Notes under the pieces: model-generated
Told to the model about the DNA's origin: nothing
Databases searched by the model: none
Seen by the model: only the letters and a program-made list of their open reading frames with translations
Program-made: the position numbers and the translations under genes
In this document: piece by piece, positions 48,940 to 57,326 of the stretch
Position numbering within the stretch: position 1 is the stretch's first letter
Layout: each line of letters begins with the position of its first letter
Assembly (NCBI GenBank): GCA_024196135.1
Contig: JAMQCK010000128.1
Span: 1-57,326, forward strand
Source of the DNA: Pleurotus ostreatus/Saccharomyces cerevisiae fusant
Lineage: Eukaryota > Opisthokonta
DNA: 57,326 nt
Reading direction: 5' to 3'

Positions 48940-50205
48940 CTACCAAGGTCTCCGACGACCAGGAAGCTCCGCTTTGCGTGCTGCCATTATCTTTGTTTCT
49001 AGCTGTAACGCCTCCTTGTCCACTGACACTGAGTAAGGCTTCAAAAATTCTTTGAGAACCGCGACCTGCTCCCACTGCGCCATTTTACCGTCGACGCATC
49101 CCTGATCATGAGTGAAGCGATAGTACGCTGGACCCAGTCCGGCATTGTGCCGTAGGAAAGCCTCCGTTATAGCGTCGCATCGGACTGCGAGATCGTGCAT
49201 GGCAGCTATACATGTCGACGGAAGTCTGGGTTGGTGCATTATACCGCGCGGAGGCGAAGTATCGATGGTGTTGGCGCGCCCAGCGCCCAGGCTGACGAAG
49301 TAGGCTACATCACGAGAAGGGAATAAAGTCCGTGCCTCGTCGAGGAGCTCAAAGACTGGGTTGCAGCTGCCATCACCGGCGTTCAAGAATATTGATGACG
49401 TGCCGTCGCCACGAGAGAGTACGGGAGGATCGAAGAAGACAGGGTTGCCCATAGTAGCGCGCACGGCCTCGACGAATGAACATGGAGATGGTGGTTCAGC
49501 TGGGTGAGCATACGTGCGTAGCCTTCGCGGAAGGAGTAACCCGGACGCGTTCTGCTCCCGAGCGCAGACGAAGCTATATATCGCGTCAGCAGCAAAAACA
49601 TGCAGAAATGCGACTATTACTCACGTCTTACTGCGCGGCCCGCGTTCCACAAATAACCTTGTGTCGGGTCCTTCCCCGAAGCGATTACAGATCTCTCGGA
49701 GAACTTCCTCAAGGGCAGCGTCCCTGAATTTACCCGCCTTGGTTCGCATGAAAACTCGCTCGACGACTCGAGTATAGCACTCGATAGCGTCGTCCATATT
49801 GAGACGCAGTCGTCCCAGGAGAAGAGCGATAAATCTAGGAGGTTATTAGCTACAGGTTTTACGGATGGATGGGTACTCACCCGCCAGTACCACTTCCTGC
49901 AATTATATCGAAGTATTCGCACGGGAGGCCCGGCTGTTGCAGGAGCTGGTCGACTTCACGCAGCATGTTTCGGAGCAGCAGAAGCATAGATAGACCCCTA
50001 GCCCCGCCATCGTCTGCGCACACAAATGTCAGCTGGCGGTCGGACGTGGCATGCGGCAGACTCAACCGAACGCAAGTAGCCTTAGACCGGGTGGTTTAGG
50101 TGGATCTTCGGGTTCACCAGCGGCCAAACCGGCTGTGTTATCTCTCTCGTTGTATGTCCTAGTCGTAAAAGAACAGCTTGGGCCCAAAGCGCGCTGTGCA
50201 AACGT
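48940..50205 (-). CDS. Patatin-like protein, copy 2 (catalytic Ser and Asp replaced)
   Basis: Supported exons 50205-50067, 50013-49881, 49834-49625 and 49573-48940; the start lies upstream, in the conserved block 50358-50462 or beyond. Reads PPKPPGLRLLAF|DDGGARGLSMLLLLRNMLRE, CEYFDIIAGSGTGG|FIALLLGRLRLNMD, KAGKFRDAALEEVLREICNR and SSIFLNAGDGSCNP. As in copy 1 the nucleophile elbow is GSGTGG (Gly for Ser). In addition the dyad Asp is Asn (NAG). With both catalytic residues gone, hydrolysis should be impossible. Yet the reading frame is open, splice sites are standard, and exon lengths match copy 1 while sequence has drifted, so it looks like a maintained gene rather than a decaying one. The role is unknown; lipid or protein binding is inference. 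Confidence 0.78.
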
Positions 50206-51213
50206 CTTCTTCGTCAAAAGGCGGAACTCGTGGGGGAACCGTGCCATGCTTACTGTAGCCATCCATGTACAAGCTTATCCGTCAGACCAAGGCATATATG
50301 GGTATCCAGACTATCCCGCGCCGAGAAGTGCAATGGCCTGGAGTCGTACGTGGACTGGAGTGGTGGTTGAGGACAAGATGTTCGAATCGGAGGCATTGAT
50401 CGATTCGATGACAGTATGCTCCCGCCCTGCTTCCGTTCGGTCCGATCTCTCCGGGAGCTTTGTATGCCAGATGGGGATATGCTCCGAAGGTTGTTTTCGA
50501 GCTTCGCGGCGGAGGATACGGATTCGCGCGTACTGAGAAGATAATCTGACGACCGCTCAAGTCAGGCGCACTCGAGAATTGGACGGTCGCGTTCAGCAGC
50601 CAGAACGTGTCGAGCCACTTGCGCGTGTCCAGGGAGTCCGCAGTGGCGTAGAACTTCGAGACATAGGGTGAGCATTGTGCTGTTGCGGCTCGGCGTCAAC
50701 GAACGCGCGTCGCAGAACCAAGCGAGGCCCTTTGCTTGTAGTTCATCCGATCAGGCTGACATGGTCATTCGTTGCAGGCGTGATTGTGCCCACCGTTGAT
50801 GCTTTGACGTTGAACTTCTAGCTCGGCACAAAGATACGTCCTGGTTCTGCCTTCTCGTATTTCGGACGGACGCGCATTTCTGCGTCTCGGGAGCAACTGT
50901 TTCTCCAAAACGGACGGCTTGCTAAATGGGCGCTTGGCTAGCACACTTCGCTCTGATACTTCGACGCCCTGCAGGTGAGTGTTCTTCCAAGTCTCGAAGA
51001 CTCGATTGAATAGGGTGCTGACTTCACTGATTGACCCTTCGCATGCTTACCTACGTCTCAGACACCCTGGGCCACCGTTCACTCCCGGACGACGGAAGCA
51101 TTCCTCGTACGAGCGAAAAGTGCGTTTCCGGATCGGACTGTCACTGTCTCGAAAGATTCCCATATTCCAACCGTCTAGTACGTCTATACGAATATACATC
51201 TATTTCTCGCTCG
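50206..51213. other. 5' block of patatin copy 2 and spacer
   Basis: 50358-50462 is nearly identical to 14087-14191 and may be the first exon or a conserved regulatory block of the patatin-like gene. From about 50560 to 51213 I see no supported gene. Confidence 0.4.
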
Positions 51214-51841
51214 TCAATTGCTTGCCGCATCCGCGTTCTTCAGTGCCACCGCTATCCGCTCCTGTAGGGGTGTCGAATCCAAGTACACCTCAAACCTCGA
51301 CATTTTGTCGAACCCTCCGTCCACCGTCAGCTCATTCGGGAAGAAGCACACAGCGAACCCCGGGATGGTGACGTCCTTGTGCTCCGGGTCGCCCTTCGCG
51401 CGGTAAGAGATGGTCGCTCTCAAGTATATCTTGTTGCTGATGACGTCTGGTAGACACGAGAAACGATGAGTGGAGCGAGATACCGTAGAGAGTGACGATA
51501 GGCTCACCGAGGCTAACGATCGAGTGCTTCATGTGCTCGAGATAGGGGAACTGCGAGTTGAAGAACTGGACGAAGTGGTAAATGCGGCGCTCGCGATACA
51601 CTTGGGGCGATTTACCTCTACGATGGCGTCTCGCCCGGTGACTTCTGGCACGTTGGAAAACTGAAGCACGCCGTCGGATGTCCAGAAGGTGTCTACCCAT
51701 GGCTCTGCAGCCATGTTATCGCTAGTAGAATGGAACTAGATGCGCTTCAGCTCCCCTCATCATATGTGGCACGCCGAAGACGAGACGCACCCTCCTCATC
51801 CACTCGGTGGCCTTCTGCTGAAGAGTCTCGTAGTTCGACAT
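51214..51841 (-). CDS. NTF2-like / SnoaL-fold protein
   Basis: Four exons (51841-51791, 51735-51616, 51565-51484, 51446-51214) encode 161 residues, about normal for a single NTF2-like domain. The N-terminal helix is MSNYETLQQKATEWMRR; strands and loops follow with WVDTFWTSDGVLQFSNVPEV, TGRDAIVEFFNSQFPYLEHM, HSIVSLGEPIVTLYG and YLRATISYRAKGDPEHKDVT, then IPGFAVCFFPNE and a closing helix. The pattern of a long first helix, GRDAI helix and paired strands with a KGDPEHK turn is that of fungal SnoaL-like proteins. They form cone-shaped pockets; some are enzymes and many are uncharacterised. No catalytic assignment can be made. Confidence 0.82.
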
Positions 51842-53748
51842 CGTATTTCGCGGTTCAGGGGGTGGGGGTGAGGTGTACTGCCCTTCTCATCGCTCGAGCC
51901 TTATATACTAGGTACACGGACGACAGTGGATGAGACTCTGACGAGCCATCTCGCCGTCGTGAAAAGAGCGCATTTTGGACGTTTAGTCATGCCGACTCGG
52001 CGGAATGCTTACGGATCCCGGAGGTAAACCCAAAAGGGGGTTTCTGTTTGTTTCCTTTTAGCATCCGCCACCATCTCGCTCAAGCGATGGTTCGAGTGTG
52101 CTGCAGTAGCCACAGCAAGCTGAAGCGCGTCGAGGATCATCAGGACATCTCGCACGACGTGGTGAGCAATGTCATTGGCACAATTGGCAATTGAATTGGG
52201 GAGCTCGAGTTCGACACCGCCACAGACTTCTTCACCAGTACCACCACCACCATCACTGGCATTGTTATCCGGGCGCAAAATCGAGTCTCTGGTCCGCTGA
52301 ATTCATTATCCTTGCAGCTCGTGGGTAAATGTTGACATACCACGCGTACCTCTGTGCAAGGGCACTGCAAACGAGTTCACCAGCTTCGCCCGAGCACCCG
52401 GAATTTCTCCCACCGCTCGGTCGGATTGTATATCCACCACCGACTCCTCCGGCTGACTACTGCAATAAGGACTCGCGACCTTGTAGGACAACATTTGCGG
52501 CTGTGCTGTCGAACTTGCCCAGCATGAATAAACCGCGCGCCTTCCCCGCCTCTTGGAATTTAGCATGGAGACGATGGCACATGAGGCGGAGATCTTCTCG
52601 CACCAGTTCCCACCGTACTACTGGAGGCATCGAGAAAGATCGCCACGGACACAGTGCCGGACAAGTGGAACGTCGACCCAAATCTGACTCACCCGACTGG
52701 GACGATGACTGACCCTCTCGCAGGTGAGCCGAGCCTACCGAGAGATCGCTTTTGTCTTGCACTGGTCTTCAGCGAGTCTCCCTCTTCCTGACTGCAAGCC
52801 TCGAAACGGTCTGGAAAGAGACGCGTTATGTACTGGAGGCGGTGACTGCGCGTAGCCGACGCTCGTGCCAAAATTCCCTGTGGGTCCCCGTCTATGCGAC
52901 GAAATCCAAGAAGCTTGCGACCTTACTAACTCGTATATTGGCATATCATATGGATCGAAGCGAATCACCTGGAAGGCCTCGAGATCGTCGTTTGGGTCAT
53001 CGTCGACTATCTCTACCCGTGTCTGCCGGCCTTGACATACCTACACATTCGTTCTCGGCGATCCGACTCCTTCGTCTCTGGCCCATAAGACAAGACTCCA
53101 TGACGCTGGTCCAGTCTCAATTCCATCCGACTTCACAATATCGACATCCCCGCCTCTACCGCGGGCCGCGGCAGTCAACTGGTCTACCATACTACTATTC
53201 CTGACACTTCGGGGATGCGATAAAGCCCGTATAACACTGTATATTCTTGGATCATCTATCCATGACCGTGTCAGGCTCTTCATGCTACATACTTAGCAGC
53301 ATCCGTGACCTGAACTTGTACTACCCTTGAATTGTCGATCGGGGTTCCGCGTCACCCTGTCGTCAGAGGCGGTGTCTTAGCTTCTCTCCTTCTTCCATGT
53401 TGTTCATCATACGAATATGCGAATACTCATTGAGCTGGATGCCGCGCCACCATCTGTCCTGGCTCTCAGCTCGGGCGCCCTATGCTAGCTAACTTTGGCC
53501 GCGAAGTCGAACTTTCCACGTGCTCGCGGATCAAAAATAGGCGTTTTATCTATTCGGGGAAAAGGCGTAGAAGCGCGGCGGACGTTGCCAACGATGAGCG
53601 GAACGCCAAGCTCGACGATTTCTCTTTCGCCCGCCATCTGCTTTCTCTTCCCCTCTGCCCCCTTATCCTGGGCGTAGCCGGAAACTGCAAAGCGTCGCCT
53701 CGGCGGGCGCGCCAGGATGCTGTATCTAACGTCGGATAACTTTCCTAT
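51842..53748. other. No supported gene; possible decayed coding fragments
   Basis: 1.9 kb. A minus-strand stretch near 52457-52620 reads RWELVREDLRLMCHRLHAKF and AGKARGLFMLGKFDS, which is protein-like, but I could not extend it into a gene. The rest holds no recognisable domain. Confidence 0.35.
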
Positions 53749-55295
53749 ATGTGCGTTAGCCGTCCCCCTTCCAGTTCACCCACGCTAATCCCGCGAAGTT
53801 GTACCATTTGGGATTATAGGGTGCGCTCTTCGAACGCAGGGAAAGGCGTTTGCTCACTGCTGTGCAGCTTCTACCGCTACTTATGGTTCCTTATACGAAT
53901 GTCCGCGTCCTGGGCGTACCGACCGATCCCCCTCCCCGAGAACCCGACGTACATTGCCGCCGAGGACGTCACAATCATTGTCCCCACCATCGACGCCGGC
54001 GAGGAGTTCAAGGAAGCCGCGCACTCCTGGCTCGTCGGCAAGCCGAAGGAGATCCTCATCGTCACGGAAGAGAAGATGTTGGGCCCCCTTCAAGAACTCG
54101 CCAACGAGGTCGACCCCCAGCGCATACGCGTCCTCACCGTCCCCTTCGCGAACAAGCGCCTACAGATGTCGCACGGCATCAAGCACACGACGACAGACAT
54201 CATCGTCTTCGCGGACGACGACGCGATCTGGCCGCCGACTATGCTTCCCTACATGCTCGCGCCATTCGAGGACCAGAAGGTCGGCGGCGTGGGCACGTCC
54301 CAGCGCGTGCAGCCGTGCGGGAAGCGCATGACGGTCTGGGAGGTCCTCGCCGCCTTCCGGCTGACCATCCGGAATATCGAGATCGCCGCGTCGACGCACA
54401 TCGACGGCGGCATTCCTTGTCTGTCGGGAAGGACTGCTGCGTACCGGACCATTATCTTGAAAGACCCCGAGTTCCTGCATGGCTTCACCCACGACTACTG
54501 GCTAGGGAAGTACCAGCTGAACTCGGGAGACGACAAGTTCCTAACGCGGTGGATGGTTTCGCATGGGTGGTCGACATACGTGCAGTGCTGCAAAGAGGCT
54601 GAGTTGTTGAGCACTATGAAGCCGAACTGGAGGTTCTTGAAGCAGGTGTGTGTGGACGTCATCTAATTCTGCATATCCTAACGCGCCGTAGGTCCTGCGA
54701 TGGACACGAAATACCTGGCGGTCCGACCTCCGCTCACTCTTCATGGAACGGCACATCTGGACTTCTCATCCCTATGTCGCGTACACCATGGTCGACAAGC
54801 TCTATAACCCCCTCACTCTCCTGGTCGGGCCCTGCCTCGTTTCGTACCTCTTGTACAAGTCCACTAAGCCTGTGACCGAGGGCGGCTACCATTTACCATG
54901 GTGGAACATCCTCGCGTCGTATGGCGTATGGCTCACAGCGACACGCACGGCGAAGCTACTGCCGCATTTGTGGCACCAGCCGGAACATATCATCTACGTG
55001 CCAGCGTTCATCGCGTTCGGGTACTACTTCGCCATCATGAAGCTGTATGCGCTGGTAACGTTACACGAGGTCAGCTCTGAATACGTGTTCGCTATTGCGC
55101 GATATCTCACATGCTTTGCAGACTGGCTGGGGCACGCGCGCTGGTATAGGCGACATCGCCGCGGCGACCGCGGCTGTAGATGGCAAGCCCGCGGACACTA
55201 CCTACGACCACCTCCCCTTGCATACACCCACGGACTATACGCCACATACCTCTGGCGCAGACGTCTCCTCACCACATCGACTCCGGGAGCGGTAA
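53749..55295 (+). CDS. Family 2 glycosyltransferase, Cps1-like (polysaccharide synthase)
   Basis: Three exons (53749-54645, 54692-55069, 55122-55295), about 482 residues. The N-terminus has a hydrophobic helix (SLLCSFYRYLWFLIRM) before WAYRPIPLPENPTYI; the exact start is uncertain and a short upstream exon is possible. The GT-A domain shows VTIIVPTIDAGEEF, FADDDAIWPPTMLP (metal-binding Asp), GGVGTSQRVQP, LSGRTAAYRTIIL, LNSGDDKFLTRWMV (catalytic Asp) and QVLRW (QxxRW acceptor motif), then RNTWRSDLRSLFMERHIW and several membrane helices at the C-terminus. This is the processive inverting GT2 type related to hyaluronan and chitin synthases and to Cryptococcus Cps1. It would build a cell-surface polysaccharide from a UDP-sugar at the plasma membrane; the product is not known. 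Confidence 0.88.
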
Positions 55296-55614
55296 CATTG
55301 GCGGATACCCTCAAAAGACCTTTCGGAACGGATGGCTCACCCGGACAGTGTATCGCCCATCTCAATTGTATCACCTACGCACCCATATCTCGCTTTCGCG
55401 CAACCACTCTACCCAACTGTACCCCTCACCCGCACCTATACCCTCACTGTCATTCGTGTATGATACCACTGGACCTCTAATAGCATAGAAGGAAGCCCCG
55501 TCCTGGGACCGGATGTAGCGTCATCTCTTCGCGCGCCACCCCGTGACCTGGCCAAGGCGCCAGTATATCTTCCTTTCGCGCGACGGCGAGTGCTTATCTT
55601 CTCCTCTCACCGCC

Positions 55615-56617
55615 ATGAGCACAGTGACTACTGATAAGCGTGCCCCTCCCCAGCCAGCGTACCTGCCCGCTCCCGGACGGACTCTTGGTCTGCCAGCAGA
55701 GCTTTGCGAGCGCATCGCGGCGACGGCTGACGGTCCCTCCCATCGCGTCCTGCTCACCTCCCTCACCATTCCCCCGCGCAGCGGTGCCGCCTGGCGCGTG
55801 CCCAGGGGCGCGGTCTTCCGCCTGAGCACGCCCGAGGGCTCGCAAGTTGGCGATCTCAACCTTTGGAACGCGCAGAACCCGTCGCGCGAGCGCTTCTGGG
55901 CGGCGCGGACGCGGCAGCTGCACGCGACGCATGTGAGCACGGGCGATCGGCTGTGGAGCTGCTTGCCGTGGATGCGGCCGATGTGCGCGATTGTGAAGGA
56001 TACGTTGGGGAGGGAGGGGCGGGGGCGGTGGGGGGATGGGAAGGGGAAGAGTGAGTGGGGTGGGAGGTGCCATGATCTGTTGGGGACGAGGTGCGATCCG
56101 TATGGTGAGTAAATCATTCGTCTCAGGGAAATTCACGCTGATGGACTGCACAGTGAACAAGATGCTCAGCGGACGCACCTATGACTTCCATTGCCATTCG
56201 AACTTAACGCGAGCTGTCCTCCCATACGGCCTCACCGAATATGACGTTCACGATGTGCTGAATGTCTTCCAAGTGACCGGCCTTGACGATCAAGGGCGGT
56301 ACTTCATGGAAGCAAGTCCTTCCCAGTCAGACGACTACGTCGAGTTCTTCGCCGAGCAAGACCTGCTGTGCGCGCTGAGCACCTGCCCCGGGGGCGACTT
56401 GAGCGAGTGGGGATGGGTGGGCACCAAGGAGGGAGAGGATGAAGAAGGAGAAGGTGCGCAGAGGATGAAAGCAACTTGCAAGCCGATCAAGGTGGAGGTA
56501 TGGACGATTGCGGAGGAGGTTAAGGGGCAAGCGTTGGCCGGATGGGAAGCGCATGAACCTGGTGGATATAAGGGGCTGCATGGGTTAAAGGTACCTTTGG
56601 GGGAGATCTCTCAGTGA
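55615..56617 (+). CDS. DUF1989 family protein (urea carboxylase-associated type)
   Basis: Two exons (55615-56104, 56154-56617), 317 residues. After a short variable start come TIPPRSGAAWRVPRGAVFRL, GDLNLWNAQNPSRERFWAAR, LHATHVSTGDRLWSCLPWMR, RCHDLLGTRCDPY|VNKMLSG, YDFHCHSNLTRAVLPYGLTE and DVLNVFQVTGLDDQGRYFME. The conserved Cys/His residues in CHDLLGTRCD and FHCHSN are the putative metal-binding centre of DUF1989, a family linked in bacteria to urea amidolyase and guanidine metabolism. Fungal members are single-domain and uncharacterised, so a role in nitrogen or one-carbon metabolism is only inferred. The intron joins DPY|VNK in phase. Confidence 0.85.
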
Positions 56618-57021
56618 GAAGCGAAGAAGGGGAAGTCAGCTGGAGCGCCGTCCTCTTGCAAGCCCATACTGCTGCTGTTGTGTATTAGGGTTCAGGAATA
56701 CTTATCAGCGTCATTTGACGAGCAAAGCACGTACTGAAGACTCTTGCCGACAACCGTAAAAAAGAAGTAAAGATATACTTTATAGAGACCTGCGCCGTGC
56801 CCTTACTCTTTTATGCATGAGCCCAGGGTGCTCAAAGGTGTAGGTCCATCGAAAGGACTTTCCAAGAAGGGCAAGTCAAAGAACAATGGACGGTCACTGT
56901 GACGAAAACCACGTGGGTGACGCATGTCGTGACTGCCTCCCGAGCGGAGGGTCACGCTGGAGACCAGTACCTTGCTTTCTCCGCTCATCTCCTCGACCCA
57001 CGCCCGGCCACGCCTCCCAAC

Positions 57022-57326
57022 ATGTCGTCCGACTATGAGTTCTCCGATGACGATGAGTACTACGATGAGGACGATGATGCCATGGACCAGGACGACGACG
57101 ATGGTCAGTCCCGCGCCTCCAAAACGCTGACTCAATGGCTGACCCTCCACAGAGTCCATGCAATCCGAGGACGACATGGTTGTCGAGGCTTTCACCGAGT
57201 CCAAGAACAAGCTGAAGCCGTATGAAGTCCCGCACGAGAGCCTGAGCCAGGTGCAGGTCGAGAAGCTTATGCAGAAGGACCTGGATGATATCTGCGGCGT
57301 CCTGGGCGTAGACGTGAGTTGCCGAA
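57022..57326 (+). CDS. Ariadne-type RBR E3 ubiquitin ligase, N-terminal part (partial)
   Basis: Cut by the window end. Exons 57022-57103 and 57153-57313, with a GTGAGT donor at 57314. The start MSSDYEFSDDDEYYDEDDDA is the acidic N-terminus of Ariadne-1 proteins, and YEVPHESLSQVQVEKLMQKD is the beginning of the UBA-like domain that binds NEDD8 on cullin complexes. The RING1-IBR-RING2 part lies beyond the window. Upstream codons in frame from 56899 are probably 5' UTR. The assignment rests on the acidic leader and UBA-like sequence. Confidence 0.8.

Larger units (their letters stand above)
45630..50520 (-). repeat. Inverted segmental duplication, copy 2 (patatin-like + DUF6535)
   Basis: The partner of about 14040-19115, in opposite orientation and about 26 kb away. 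Exon lengths match exactly for three patatin exons (133, 210, 634 nt) and the last two DUF6535 exons (102, 315 nt). Protein similarity is high throughout, while the intergenic spacer has diverged. Boundaries are estimates. Confidence 0.8.

Overview
The window is 57.3 kb of nuclear DNA from a filamentous basidiomycete, most likely an Agaricomycete of polypore or related white-rot type. This is inferred from dense short spliceosomal introns (about 45-70 nt, GTGAGT/GTACGT donors), GC-rich codon use, and families typical of that group: DUF6535 membrane proteins, patatin-like proteins with a GSGTGG motif, F-box proteins, a FunK1-like kinase, a macrofage-activating-glycoprotein homologue and a GMC oxidoreductase. 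All exon models were made by eye from reading frames, splice signals and family knowledge; no search was run.

Layout. 0-14 kb: a GMC oxidoreductase start cut by the window edge (-), a HAD phosphatase (-), a membrane-anchored Grx6/7-type glutaredoxin (+), a Zn2Cys6 transcription factor (+), an F-box protein (-), a RING/coiled-coil protein with a SUMO-interaction-like motif (-) and a protein kinase-like gene (+). 14-19 kb: a patatin-like gene followed by a DUF6535 four-helix membrane protein gene, both on +. 19.7-34 kb: metallothionein, secreted GPI-type glycoprotein, AT-hook protein, cytosolic/mitochondrial lysyl-tRNA synthetase, MARVEL-type membrane protein and Hsp110/Sse1, all on +. 34-40 kb: two Ser/Pro-rich low-complexity proteins (-). 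40.5-42 kb: a fold-back repeat element with a 5-bp target-site duplication. 42-45 kb: a BCH/RhoGAP protein (+) and a tRNA-Val (-). 45.6-50.5 kb: a second copy of the patatin + DUF6535 pair, in inverted orientation. 51-57 kb: an NTF2-like protein (-), a Cps1-like family-2 glycosyltransferase (+), a DUF1989 protein (+) and the start of an Ariadne-type RBR ubiquitin ligase (+), cut by the window edge.

The most unusual structure is the pair of roughly 5-kb inverted duplicates about 26 kb apart. Each carries the same two genes in the same order and relative orientation, with several exon lengths identical between copies. Both patatin-like proteins keep the fold signature but have Gly where the catalytic Ser should be (GSGTGG instead of GTSTGG), and the second copy also has Asn for the catalytic Asp. 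The locus therefore looks like a conserved, duplicated partnership between a catalytically dead lipase-like protein and a multi-pass membrane protein. Its function is unknown.

Most other genes are housekeeping or typical accessory genes. Gene-poor stretches over 300 bp (184-1448, 3508-4993, 9675-10415, 15613-16548, 20075-21611, 22856-23533, 28408-29582, 33671-34492, 36061-37587, 39612-40561, 50206-51213 and 51842-53748) hold promoters, UTRs or sequence in which I could support no gene.
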